This document shows positions 42,774 to 51,296 of a DNA stretch of 64,000 nt, one piece after another. The position numbers and the translations under genes were made by a program. Each line of letters opens with the position of its first letter. Position 1 is the stretch's first letter. This stretch comes from Streptomyces sp. NBC_00448 (lineage in GTDB: Bacteria > Actinomycetota > Actinomycetes > Streptomycetales > Streptomycetaceae), in NCBI RefSeq assembly GCF_036014115.1, contig NZ_CP107913.1:3351001-3415000 (forward strand). The letters run 5' to 3'. The notes beneath the pieces were generated by a model. The model was not told the DNA's origin, did not search any database, and saw only the letters and a program-made list of their open reading frames with translations.

Positions 42774-43634
42774 TCAGAGGCTGATCGCCGCGATGCCGGC
42801 GAGGACGATCGCGGCGCCTATGACGCGGCGCGCGAGGTGGGCTTCGTGGAAGAGCCGCCAGGCGAGGAGAGATCCGATGACGATGGAGGACTCGCGCAGG
42901 GGCGCGACGAGTGCGACGGGTGCGGTCCGCATGGCGGTGAGGACGAGGACGTAGGCGAGCGGGGAGAAGACCGCGATGGTGACGATCGGCGCCGCGTCGA
43001 CCCGGAGGGCGGTCGGGATCTGGTCGCGCCGGCGGAGCGCGCGTGGCGCCAGGATCAGGCCCTGGAGCAGGAACGTGCCAGCGAGGTAGGTCACCGGGGC
43101 CAGGTGCAGGGAAGTGACCGAGTGGCTGTCCCAGAGGGTGTAGGCGGCGATCGTGGCACCGGTCGCGGCGCCCCAGAGCACGCCGTGAAGCGCCTGGCGT
43201 CCACCGCCACGGAACGGGTTGCCGGCGACGACGACTATGCCGACGACGACAACGACGGCGCCGAGGGCCGCGATCGCGCTGAGCCGTTCGCCGAGGAGCA
43301 GGATCGCGGACAGCATCGTCACGACAGGCCCGGTCCCGCGCGCGACGGGGTAGACCACGCCGAGTTCGAAGCGGTCGTAACCGGTCTGCAGGGTCAGGGA
43401 GTACACCACGTGCATCACGGCTGAGACGGTCGAACCGACCACAAGCTGCCAACTGACCGGCTGCGTACCGGTGATCACGGGAACGACGCCGAGCGGGACG
43501 CACACCAGTGCCGCCGCGCAGGTGTAGGCCCAGACGAACAGGACGGTGTCGCCCCGTTTGTACTTCGACGCCGTGTTCCAGATCGCGTGCGCGACCGCGG
43601 CGACCAGGACGATGGCGATCGTGCCGCCCGGCAT
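42774..43634 (-). CDS. EamA/DMT-superfamily membrane transporter
   Basis: 286 residues with ten membrane helices in two EamA repeats. Features: AHAIWNTASKYKRGDTVLFV, VYPVARGTGPVVTMLSAILL, and LRESSIVIGSLLAWRLFHE in the second repeat. Probable exporter of a small metabolite. Its ATG shares one base with the stop of the RpiR-type gene upstream (TGATG), so the two are translationally coupled. Confidence 0.9.
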   Translation of the reverse strand: MPGGTIAIVLVAAVAHAIWNTASKYKRGDTVLFVWAYTCAAALVCVPLGVVPVITGTQPVSWQLVVGSTVSAVMHVVYSLTLQTGYDRFELGVVYPVARGTGPVVTMLSAILLLGERLSAIAALGAVVVVVGIVVVAGNPFRGGGRQALHGVLWGAATGATIAAYTLWDSHSVTSLHLAPVTYLAGTFLLQGLILAPRALRRRDQIPTALRVDAAPIVTIAVFSPLAYVLVLTAMRTAPVALVAPLRESSIVIGSLLAWRLFHEAHLARRVIGAAIVLAGIAAISL

Positions 43635-44521
43635 CAGGTGATGTCGGGGAGGTCGATGCCGGCGCGCTCGGCTCGGCGGCTGTGCTCCGGGTCCCGGATG
43701 GCGAGGGCGGCCACCAGCGCGTCGACGACCACAAGGTCGGCGAGCCTGCTTCCCGCGGCGGCCATCTGCGTCGGCAGCGGCGCGCCGCCGACGACGAGGG
43801 CGATGTCGGCGAGGACCGCGAGCGGCGTGTCGTACTGGTTGGTGATCGCGATCAGCGTCGCGCCGGCGGAGGAGGCGGCATCGGCGACGCTGAGGGTCGA
43901 TGAGGTGCGCCCGGTCGAACTGACGGCGATGACCACGTCGTCGGGACCGAGGAGCCGCATCGCGATCATCGCCGACTCGTGGTCCGGGATGGCGACAGCC
44001 CTCGCGCCGAGTGCGCGGAGGCGGAACACGGCGTCCGCGGCGACCGGGGCGGACGTACCCGCGCCGACGACGACCACCTGGCCCGCTCCTTGCACCGCGC
44101 TGACCGCTTCGTCGAGAGCCGCGAGGTCCAGGGCGCCGCCGAGCGCGGTCAGCGCGTCATGGCCGGTTCGTATGGACGTCTCGAGCACCGCGGCTGTCGA
44201 GGCGTTCTCGGTGAGCGCTTCGGAGGGCGCGAAGAACTCGGTGGTGCCGCGGGCCCGGGCGATCTCCAGCTTGAGTTCGGTGAAGCCGTCGAACCCGATC
44301 GCTCGCGCGGCGCGGACCACGCTCGGGGCGGATACGCCTGCACGGGCGGCGACTTGAGCGGTGGTGCTCGTGCCGACGAACAGCGGATCGGAGAGCAGGA
44401 GCTTCACCACCTTCGCCTCGCTCGCGGCGAGATCACCGCTGCGGGCCTGCACGATCCCGAGCCAGCGCGTGAGCGGGTCGTCGCCACGTCGCGAAACACG
44501 ATTACCTGTTCCGTCGTCCAT
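43634..44521 (-). CDS. RpiR/MurR-family transcriptional regulator (HTH plus SIS domain)
   Basis: 295 residues. N-terminal HTH_6 (about 20-95: LAASEAKVVKLLLSDPLFVG, TSTTAQVAARAGVSAPSVVR, FDGFTELKLEIA) and C-terminal SIS sugar-phosphate-binding domain (about 125-270: VVVVGAGTSAPVAADA, VVIAVSSTGRTSSTLSVADA). Family members sense phosphorylated sugars or related metabolites. The ATG at 44521 has no ribosome site; a -10-like TACTCT exactly 7 nt upstream suggests a leaderless mRNA. Coupled to the EamA gene and back to back with the panE-like gene, 24 bp away. Confidence 0.88.
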   Translation of the reverse strand: MDDGTGNRVSRRGDDPLTRWLGIVQARSGDLAASEAKVVKLLLSDPLFVGTSTTAQVAARAGVSAPSVVRAARAIGFDGFTELKLEIARARGTTEFFAPSEALTENASTAAVLETSIRTGHDALTALGGALDLAALDEAVSAVQGAGQVVVVGAGTSAPVAADAVFRLRALGARAVAIPDHESAMIAMRLLGPDDVVIAVSSTGRTSSTLSVADAASSAGATLIAITNQYDTPLAVLADIALVVGGAPLPTQMAAAGSRLADLVVVDALVAALAIRDPEHSRRAERAGIDLPDIT

Positions 44522-44528
44522 GCGTAAC

Positions 44529-44538
44529 AGAGTAACCT
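44529..44538. promoter_or_regulatory. overlapping divergent leaderless promoters of rpiR-type and panE-like genes
   Basis: Within 24 bp between start codons, minus-strand TACTCT (44534-44529) and plus-strand TAACCT (44533-44538) each lie exactly 7 nt before an ATG. They overlap by two bases and are embedded in the direct repeat GTAAC AGA GTAAC (44524-44536). Confidence 0.5.
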
Positions 44539-44545
44539 GGCGGCC

Positions 44546-45517
44546 ATGGCTCATATCGACTCCTCGGCGAAGAGGACAACTCCCTTGCCCCCGACCGTCG
44601 CAGTGGTGGGTCCGGGGGCGATCGGCACCACCGTCGCGGCGGCGCTCCATGAGGCCGGCCGCACCCCGATGCTCTGCGGCCGCACGGCTCGCGAGCGCCT
44701 GGAACTGCGCGTGGGACCGGGCCCGGAACCGCGCGTGGAACCGCGCGTGGAACCCCAGGGCGCCGACGGTCTCATCGTCGTGCCGGGGCCGGTGCGGACC
44801 GATCCGGCGCAGACCGAGGAGGCGGTCGACCTTGTCTTCCTCGCCGTCAAATCGACGCAAGTCGACGCGGCGGCACCGTGGTTGGCGGCGCTGTGCGACA
44901 CGGACACCGTGGTCTGCGTCCTGCAGAACGGCGTCGAGCAGGAAGCGGCTGTCGCGCCCCACGTCCCCGGCTGCCCCGTGCTGCCCTCGGTCGTGTGGTT
45001 CCCGGCCCAGGTGCAGCCCGGCGGTTCGGTGTGGCTGCGCGGCGAGGCCCGCCTGACCGTGCCGGACACGCCTGCCGGCCGCGTGGTGCTCGACGCGCTG
45101 CGCGGCACCCGGTGCTCGGTCGACGCGGCGGAGGACTTCACGTCCGTGGCGTGGCGGAAGCTGCTGCAGAACGCGGCCGCCGGGTTGATGGTCCTCACCG
45201 GCCGCCGGTGCGGCATGTTCGCCCGCGACGACATCGCCCGGCTGTCCCTGGACTACCTGCGGGAGTGCCTCGCGGTCGCCCGGGCCGAGGGCGCGGTCCT
45301 GGGCGACGAGGTGCCGCAGGAGATCGTCGACGGATTCCGGGCCTACCCGGCCGACATGAGCACCTCCATCCTCGCCGACCGCGCGGCGGGCCGGCCGCTC
45401 GAATGGGACATCCGCAACGGTGTCGTACGGCGACGCGGCCGGGCCCACGGCATCCCGACGCCCATCAGCGATCTGGTGGTGCCGCTCCTCGCGGCCGCCG
45501 GCGACGGACCCGGCTGA
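44546..45517 (+). CDS. panE: 2-dehydropantoate 2-reductase-like oxidoreductase
   Basis: 323 residues. Ketopantoate-reductase fold: NADPH site VAVVGPGAIGTTVAAAL, then VDLVFLAVKSTQ, CVLQNGVEQE with the catalytic-loop asparagine, VAWRKLLQNAAAG with the catalytic lysine, and MSTSILADRAAGRPLEWD with the glutamate near the C-terminus. The reaction in pantothenate synthesis is NADPH reduction of ketopantoate, but stand-alone paralogues often act on other 2-keto acids. ATG at 44546 appears leaderless; a TTG at 44585 with AGAGGA upstream is an alternative start. Shares its promoter region with an RpiR regulator, which may control it. Confidence 0.85.
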   Translation: MAHIDSSAKRTTPLPPTVAVVGPGAIGTTVAAALHEAGRTPMLCGRTARERLELRVGPGPEPRVEPRVEPQGADGLIVVPGPVRTDPAQTEEAVDLVFLAVKSTQVDAAAPWLAALCDTDTVVCVLQNGVEQEAAVAPHVPGCPVLPSVVWFPAQVQPGGSVWLRGEARLTVPDTPAGRVVLDALRGTRCSVDAAEDFTSVAWRKLLQNAAAGLMVLTGRRCGMFARDDIARLSLDYLRECLAVARAEGAVLGDEVPQEIVDGFRAYPADMSTSILADRAAGRPLEWDIRNGVVRRRGRAHGIPTPISDLVVPLLAAAGDGPG

Positions 45518-45788
45518 CCCGTCGGACGAACGGGAGTCGGACCAGGGGGATTTCGGCCTTGGAGCCTAGGACCGGCCGCGGTGGGCAAGGACCCCGGGAC
45601 CAGGACCGACAGCGGTAGGCCGGGGCCTCCGGACCAGGACCGACGACCGATCGCGGCCGTGATCGCCGGACGGGTACTTTCCTGGTGGTGGATCGGTCCG
45701 CTTCGGGACCGGCTCCGGTACGGGATCGGCCGAGTGCTGGATCGGCCGGACCGTGCACAACCCGCTCACCCCGACCAGGGAGACTCCC

Positions 45789-46172
45789 ATGCGCGTCATC
45801 GCTTTTGACCATCTGGTGCTCAATGTCGAGGACGCCGACCGTGCCCTCGCGTTCTACTGCGGGCCGCTGGGCCTGGAGCCGGTACGCGTGGACGAATGGC
45901 GTGCGGGCAAAGCCCCGTTCCCTTCGGTCCGGGTGAGCCCGACCACCATCATCGACCTGGTGGCGCACCCCCGGGGCGAGTCCAACGTGGATCACCTCTG
46001 CCTGGTCGTCGAGCCCCTGGACTGGCACGAGGTCGTGGAATCGGGCGTGTTCACCGTCGTGGACGGCCCGGGGACGCGGTTCGGCGCGCGAGGAGACGCC
46101 CAGTCCCTCTACGTCCTCGACCCCGACGGCAACACGATCGAGCTGCGCTGGTACCCCGAGGACGCCGCCTGA
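45789..46172 (+). CDS. VOC-superfamily (glyoxalase-fold) protein
   Basis: 127 residues. Complete VOC fold: FDHLVLNVEDADRALAFYCG at the start, VDHLCLVVEPLDWHEVV in the middle, YVLDPDGNTIELRWYPED at the end. The metal ligands H8 and H67 and the final glutamate in NTIELRW are present, so a metal-dependent lyase, isomerase or fosfomycin-resistance-like activity is possible. ATG at 45789 has AGGGAGA upstream. Preceded by 270 nt with a direct repeat of ACCAGGACCGAC (45600 and 45634) and no gene. Confidence 0.88.
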   Translation: MRVIAFDHLVLNVEDADRALAFYCGPLGLEPVRVDEWRAGKAPFPSVRVSPTTIIDLVAHPRGESNVDHLCLVVEPLDWHEVVESGVFTVVDGPGTRFGARGDAQSLYVLDPDGNTIELRWYPEDAA

Positions 46173-46239
46173 ACGGCGGCCGGGCGCACGGGATCGGGCC
46201 CACGGGGGGGACGGCGTTGCCCGCGGGGATACTGGACGG

Positions 46240-47085
46240 GTGAACCCCGTTGGCCCTGTTGACCCCGTTGCCCCCGTTGACGCCGCCGGGCCCGTAGACC
46301 CCGTGATCCGTTTCCGGTTCGGGTTGACCCCGTTGGCAGAGGTCGAGCCGTGGGGCGCCGGGCGCGAACTGCACTGGTTCGGGCTGACCGACGGGTGGTA
46401 CGGCATCGATGCCGGCGGCCACGAACTGCTGCGGTACTCCGAGCGGACCGTTCGGGAACTGCGCGGCGAGGGCGAGCGCGACGGCCGCGGCGCACCGCAC
46501 CCGTACGTGGAGTACTACGTCGTCCGCCTGTGGGAGGACCTGCTCGCGCTCGTGTCGGGGGCGATGGAGCCGGTGCCGCCCGACCTCGTGGGCATCGCGG
46601 CTGAGGTCGAACAGGAATGGCCGCACCTCGACACCGTGGAAACCCCCGAAGCCGACGCCGCGTTGACCTGGCACGGCGCGGGCTACCTCTACACCGGCTA
46701 TCTGCGCATCGCCCCGGCCGTCCGCCTCTGGCGCACCGTCGTCGGCGACGACGACACCGTGACCGTCGCCTGGCGCCATGAACCCGACCCCGAGGGCGTC
46801 ATCGAGTTCACCGGCCCGCGGACCGGCCGGGTGACCGTACCGACCAGTGCCTTCGTCGCGGCCGTGGCCGAACTCGACCGCGCGCTGCTCGCCGCGATGG
46901 ACCAACGCATCGCCGAACTGGCGGAGTTCGGCGCCGCGTCCGATGTCCGGCTGGACGTCGAGCAGTTGCGCCGCGACCACCACGAGCGTGCCCGCCGGCT
47001 CCCCCGCGCCCTGGCCCACGCCCCCCGCACGGACTGGGACGCCGTACGCACCGGCCTCCGCGCTCTCCTCGGCCGAACTCCCTGA
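46240..47085 (+). CDS. DUF5984-type protein, unknown function
   Basis: 281 residues, GTG start at 46240. The body begins IRFRFGLTPLAEVEPWG and GRELHWFGLTDGWYGIDAGG, the pattern of DUF5984; WLW-type helices VEYYVVRLWEDLLAL and a C-terminal Arg-rich helix follow. The first 20 residues (PVGPVDPVAPVDAAGPVDP) are encoded by short repeats of GTTGACCCC and GTTGCCCCC, so the true start could be the GTG at residue 22, but neither has a strong ribosome site. No signal peptide. Not assigned to a pathway. Confidence 0.7.
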   Translation: MNPVGPVDPVAPVDAAGPVDPVIRFRFGLTPLAEVEPWGAGRELHWFGLTDGWYGIDAGGHELLRYSERTVRELRGEGERDGRGAPHPYVEYYVVRLWEDLLALVSGAMEPVPPDLVGIAAEVEQEWPHLDTVETPEADAALTWHGAGYLYTGYLRIAPAVRLWRTVVGDDDTVTVAWRHEPDPEGVIEFTGPRTGRVTVPTSAFVAAVAELDRALLAAMDQRIAELAEFGAASDVRLDVEQLRRDHHERARRLPRALAHAPRTDWDAVRTGLRALLGRTP

Positions 47086-47125
47086 CCGCGCCGCCCTCCG
47101 CGTACGCCTTGCGAAACCGGGGTGT

Positions 47126-48544
47126 TCAAGGGGCGGCCTTCGTCGGGTCGGTCACCGCGGTAACGGCCTTGGCAGCTTCGGAAGTTGAAGCGGCGGCGGT
47201 GAGGGTGCGGCGGGCGGACCAGGTCAGGGCTGCTGTCGCGGTCAGGGCGAGGAGGGGGACACTGAAGCCGGCGCGGGCGCCGGCCGGGCCGTCGACGAGT
47301 CGGCCGACCGCGGCGGCGGAGACGGCGATGCCCGCCGCGCACGCGGAGTTCGTCCAGGTGAAGGACTGGGTCAGGACCGACCGGTCCACGACCGACTCGA
47401 CGAGCGTCGAGCAGACGATGATGCACGGCGCGACGCCCACGCCGGGCAGCAGGAGCGCGCAGCCCAACCACAAGGGGGTGTCGGCCAGCAGCGGCAGCAG
47501 CGACGCACCGGCCAGAAAGCTGAGGATCAGGGGCAGTTGGGCCGCGGGCGGGGTGTGCGGGCGGTGCCGCCCGTAGGCGAGCCCGGCCAACAGGCTTGCC
47601 GCGCTCATCAGTCCGTACAGGAGCCCGGCCGAGGAGGCCGCGTGGTGGGCGTCGGCGAAGGCGCTCACCGAGACCTGCGTCGAGCCGAAGAAGACGCCCA
47701 GGGCGAGGTTGACCGCCAGCAGGGTGGCGAAGTTCCGGGTCCACAGCGTCCTCGGGCGCGCCGTGGTGGGTGTACGGGCCGGGGCGGGCGGGCCTGCGGA
47801 TGGGCCTCCCGGCGGGCCGGCCGGTGCCGGGGTCGTACGGCGCTGCGCCGCGAACGCCAGCCCGCCGCCGACGACGAGCGCCCCCGCCAGTACCGTGCCC
47901 GCGGCCGGGTGCAGCCGGGTCGCCGACAGCACCGCGAGGGCGGGGCCGAGGAGGAACGCGGCATCGCTGCTGATCGTTTCGAGCGCGAAGGCCGCGGGGA
48001 GTTCTGGCCTGCCGTGCAGCAGCACCGACCAGCGGGCCGCCGAGAGCGCGCCGACCTGCGGGATGGTCGCGCCGGCGGCGAGGCCGGCCGCCATCAGCGA
48101 CGCCGTGGGCGCCCCCACCAAGGCCAGCGTGACGAGGGCGGCGAGCGCGACGGCGTGCGCGCACAGGAGGGGGACGAGGACGCGCGGCTGCCCGAGCCGG
48201 TCCATGAGGCGGGCCGTCTGCGGGCCCACCAGGGTCTCCGCCACGGCGTACGCGCCGGTGACCAGGCCGGCCACCCCGAACGACCCGGTCTCGCCGTGGA
48301 TCAGCCAGACGATGCCGAGGCCGGCCATGGCCACGCCGACCCGGGCGGGGGCGGCGGCCAGGAAGAAGGCCGACGCGCCGGGGGTCCGCAGGGCGGAACG
48401 GTAGGAAGCCGCTCCCGGCCGAGCCGCCACGGGGGTGCGGGACCTCCGCGCGGTACGGCGGAGTCCGGGCGCGGCACGCCCCAACTCCCCTGTGGTGGGT
48501 CGGGATTCGGGTGCGATACGACGGAACCAGTGCCGTGGTGTCAC
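47126..48544 (-). CDS. MFS-family transporter
   Basis: 472 residues, about twelve membrane helices after a 60-residue basic N-terminus. Landmarks: FFLAAAPARVGVAMAGLGIV, helix-2/3 loop QTARLMDRLGQPRVLVPLL, and LWTRNFATLLAVNLALGVFF at the start of the second half. GTG at 48544 is chosen for GGAAGG 6 nt upstream; the frame continues to an ATG at 48631 and a further one near 48724 without ribosome sites. Substrate unknown. Convergent with the DUF5984 gene 40 nt away. Confidence 0.82.
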   Translation of the reverse strand: MTPRHWFRRIAPESRPTTGELGRAAPGLRRTARRSRTPVAARPGAASYRSALRTPGASAFFLAAAPARVGVAMAGLGIVWLIHGETGSFGVAGLVTGAYAVAETLVGPQTARLMDRLGQPRVLVPLLCAHAVALAALVTLALVGAPTASLMAAGLAAGATIPQVGALSAARWSVLLHGRPELPAAFALETISSDAAFLLGPALAVLSATRLHPAAGTVLAGALVVGGGLAFAAQRRTTPAPAGPPGGPSAGPPAPARTPTTARPRTLWTRNFATLLAVNLALGVFFGSTQVSVSAFADAHHAASSAGLLYGLMSAASLLAGLAYGRHRPHTPPAAQLPLILSFLAGASLLPLLADTPLWLGCALLLPGVGVAPCIIVCSTLVESVVDRSVLTQSFTWTNSACAAGIAVSAAAVGRLVDGPAGARAGFSVPLLALTATAALTWSARRTLTAAASTSEAAKAVTAVTDPTKAAP

Positions 48545-48954
48545 GGCGAACCTTCCGCTGCGCGGTGGGGCGGTCCGGGGGGGCGGCGCCCGTTCGCGGG
48601 CACCGCCCTCCCACCACCAGGAGTCGTCCATGGTGACGCGGGCGGGGCGGAATCGAAGTCCGCGCCCGCCTCCGCGTCGGCTCCATCGCCGGCAGAAACG
48701 TCGAGTAGTGAGATCGGGAAGCAAGACGCGCGGTCGGCGTCCGGTTCAGGGCCGACGTGCGGATCGAGCAGGAGTCGACACTAGCGGTGCCGCCGGGCGG
48801 AGAGAAGCCCGTTCCCCTCGCTCGGAGATCCCCCAATGATCACTTCCCGAAGACAGGTGGACACTTTCCGTCAGCCCTTGGCACACTGGGCCCCACCCGT
48901 CACACAGCTCCGACGCGTGACGGCACGTGACACATACGGCCCGGGGGGGGACGC
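48545..48954. other. intergenic region between MFS and DUF6571-like genes
   Basis: 410 nt. The left half may be translated if the MFS gene uses an earlier start. On the right, TTGGCA at 48878-48883 is a fair -35 without a good -10, and CGTCAC (48898-48903) with GTGACG (48917-48922) is a small inverted repeat before the GGGGGGG ribosome site of the next gene. Confidence 0.45.
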
Positions 48955-50718
48955 ATGGGAAAACCGCAGGGTGACGGCGATGACTTCAGCGGCATAGATC
49001 CGCAGCATCTGTGGGAGTTGATCGGCTCGATCAAGTCGCACGCGACCGTCGACGGCAGCAGGTCCGCGCAGGCGGCCGTCAACGACTGGCGGTCGAAAGC
49101 GAACAGCATCGGACTCCTGACCACCGAACTCGGCAAACTGGACGCCCACTTCGCCTGGGCACGGGACCAGATACCGATGCTGACGCGACGGCACAGCCTG
49201 GCCGCCGACCAGGCGAAGGAGGAGAAGGACTTCGGCGTATCGGGCATGGTGCCCAACGGCGCCGCGTCGCTCGGCAATTACCCGACACAAGCCGCGGCGA
49301 AGAAGGCAGCCCAGGCCGACGCGAAGAAGTACAAGGACGGCAAGATGTCGGCCAAGGACTACTACGCGAAGCTCCAAGAGAACCAGTTCGACCCGGACTA
49401 CAGCTTGGCGGCGGTCAACGCGCTCGGCGAGACGAAGCTGTTCGAGCTCGAACAGGAAACGTCCTACGTCAACCCGGACGATCCCGACCAGCCGCGGTCG
49501 GCGCTGGCCAACACCGTCGCCACCGCCATGCGCGGCGGCGCCACCTTCAAGGACCCGGCCGGCCACGAGGACATCGCGCTGCTTTCCCCGCTCGTGCCGG
49601 ACGCGCCCTTCCCGAAGAACGTGCTGCTCGATCTGGCCGACCAGTCCCGTGCGGTCGGCAACTTCCCGTACGCCGACAACGTATGGAAGGGCTTGGGGCA
49701 TGACCCCGCCGCTTCGACCGAGTTCCTCCACGACCACCCGGATCTGCTCGGCAAGTCGATCACCACGTCCGAGACCAGCCGTGGCGGCATCCCGTCCAAC
49801 CAGGTCGCATCCTTCGCAACCGTCATCGCCTCCGGGACCCAGGGCAGCGCCGGCTCCGACCCCAACATGGCCGCCGCCAACGCCACTACATTGGTCAAGT
49901 ACTTCGGCAACCATCCGAACTCGCATACGTACGGACCCATACAGCAGGTCTTCGCGCAGGACATCGACCTCTACTGGAACGACATGGTCCCCTCCGTCAC
50001 CGACCCCGCCCCCGTCGACGACTACGGCCCCGGCCATGTCTCGGTCTCGGCGGACGAGTGGAAGGGGTTCATCGACGAGTCCATGCGGGACCCGCACTCT
50101 GCGGCGTATCTGATGGCCCTCGCAAATACACGGAGCGACGAGCTTGCCAACAGCGATCATCACAACCCCGAGATTGTGCACGCGTCAACGCTGCTCCAAG
50201 GCTTTTTCAACCAGCAGGCAGTGACGGTCTACCAGCAGATGGGCGCGGACAAGTCCGCCAACGGCAAGCAGTGGCAGACCAGTGTCAGCACTTGGCTCAA
50301 CAGCGCCGAACTCAACGCGGTGAACATCGTGTTCGACCCGTCGGCGGTAGCGGTGCCGCTTACAAAGGCAGTGCTGACCCAGACCGCGAACTTCTTCACC
50401 CATGACATCGTGCCGGCCGGCAACAGTGGGAAGACGTTCATTCCGAAGGTAGAAACGTGGCAGGGTCGGTGGCAGAGCAGCGCCGCGATGGCCTATACCG
50501 ACGACTCGACGGTCGGCGACCCGAAGAAGTACGCCGCCCTGTACAGCGACGGCAAACCATTCCTCGATGAGAACGGAAAGCTCGTGCCAGACGCGTCCAA
50601 GGGTCAACAACGCGCCTACAACGCCTGGCTCCAAGACCCGGCCACGTCGAAAAAGGCCCAACCTTACTTCGCCGAGCAGGACAGTGGCCACTTCGATGGA
50701 CTGGAGGAAGGGCAGTGA
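48955..50718 (+). CDS. large soluble helical protein, DUF6571-like, WXG-type N-terminus
   Basis: 587 residues, ATG at 48955 after a run of G. Residues 15-75 look like a WXG100/LXG-type helical hairpin (HLWELIGSIKSHATVD, AVNDWRSKANSIGLLTTELG). The rest is mainly helical with MPNGAASLG-like, KYKDGKMSAKDYYAKLQEN and VWKGLGHDPAASTEFLHDHP segments seen in DUF6571 proteins of streptomycetes. There is no signal peptide or membrane helix, fitting type VII or non-classical export, but no type VII core gene is in the window. Base use is noticeably less GC-biased than in its neighbours. It is coupled to two lipoprotein genes. Confidence 0.65.
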   Translation: MGKPQGDGDDFSGIDPQHLWELIGSIKSHATVDGSRSAQAAVNDWRSKANSIGLLTTELGKLDAHFAWARDQIPMLTRRHSLAADQAKEEKDFGVSGMVPNGAASLGNYPTQAAAKKAAQADAKKYKDGKMSAKDYYAKLQENQFDPDYSLAAVNALGETKLFELEQETSYVNPDDPDQPRSALANTVATAMRGGATFKDPAGHEDIALLSPLVPDAPFPKNVLLDLADQSRAVGNFPYADNVWKGLGHDPAASTEFLHDHPDLLGKSITTSETSRGGIPSNQVASFATVIASGTQGSAGSDPNMAAANATTLVKYFGNHPNSHTYGPIQQVFAQDIDLYWNDMVPSVTDPAPVDDYGPGHVSVSADEWKGFIDESMRDPHSAAYLMALANTRSDELANSDHHNPEIVHASTLLQGFFNQQAVTVYQQMGADKSANGKQWQTSVSTWLNSAELNAVNIVFDPSAVAVPLTKAVLTQTANFFTHDIVPAGNSGKTFIPKVETWQGRWQSSAAMAYTDDSTVGDPKKYAALYSDGKPFLDENGKLVPDASKGQQRAYNAWLQDPATSKKAQPYFAEQDSGHFDGLEEGQ

Positions 50719-51272
50719 GCAGGTCCCGCATGTCAGCTGCCGTGATCGGCGTGCTGCTGGTCTTGACGGCCGCCTGCGGTAGCAGTCCGAGTACCGCCAG
50801 CCTCGCGGGCAAGCAACGGCGGCCGGTGGCGAAGGAGTACTGGAAGATCTACCGGGCCGTTCACGACGTGACGAACGGCTGGGATGTCACCGACGGCACC
50901 TTCGAGTACTGCGCGGGCAAACGGCCCCGACTGGACTACAGGATCGTCTATTTCGCGGCCGGCCTGTCCGGCAAGGAATCGGAGGCTCAGATCGACGCCA
51001 CCCTCGTGGCCCGGCTCAAGACGGTCGGCTGGAACCTCGCCCCCGCAGGCAGCAAGCGTTTCTCGGCGACGCGTGGGGACCTCACGGTGCGAACGTACGA
51101 ATTGCCCGAGAGTCCCGAGACCGGCAAACGGGTGGTCACCGTCAATGTGCAGAGCGGCTGCGTCGACTACGGGAAGAACGTCGCCCGCGTCCTCAAGGTG
51201 GTGGACGAATACCCCCAGAAGGACGCCGCCTCTCCCCCCGTCCCGACAGGACTGGCTCCTCTGAAGTCCTGA
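50715..51272 (+). CDS. lipoprotein, tandem paralogue 1
   Basis: 185 residues. The GTG at 50715 overlaps the previous stop (GTGA), so expression is coupled. Lipoprotein signal with cysteine in VLTAACGSS. The mature part shares RRPVAKEYWKIYRAVHD, YCAGKRPRLDY, ARLKTVGWNLAP and CVDYGKN..RVLKVVDEYP with the next gene. Two cysteines (YCAG, GCVDYG) are conserved in both and may pair. Membrane-anchored partner of the large upstream protein is the simplest reading. Confidence 0.8.
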   Translation: MSRSRMSAAVIGVLLVLTAACGSSPSTASLAGKQRRPVAKEYWKIYRAVHDVTNGWDVTDGTFEYCAGKRPRLDYRIVYFAAGLSGKESEAQIDATLVARLKTVGWNLAPAGSKRFSATRGDLTVRTYELPESPETGKRVVTVNVQSGCVDYGKNVARVLKVVDEYPQKDAASPPVPTGLAPLKS

Positions 51273-51296
51273 GCAACAGCACCCGAGGGAGTGGCA

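Noticed and set aside
42640-43734. A minus-strand frame of 364 codons over the EamA gene
   Set aside because: It is a shifted frame of the EamA and intergenic sequence, rich in Arg/Pro/Ser, with no domain; the EamA frame has ten membrane helices and a coupled start.
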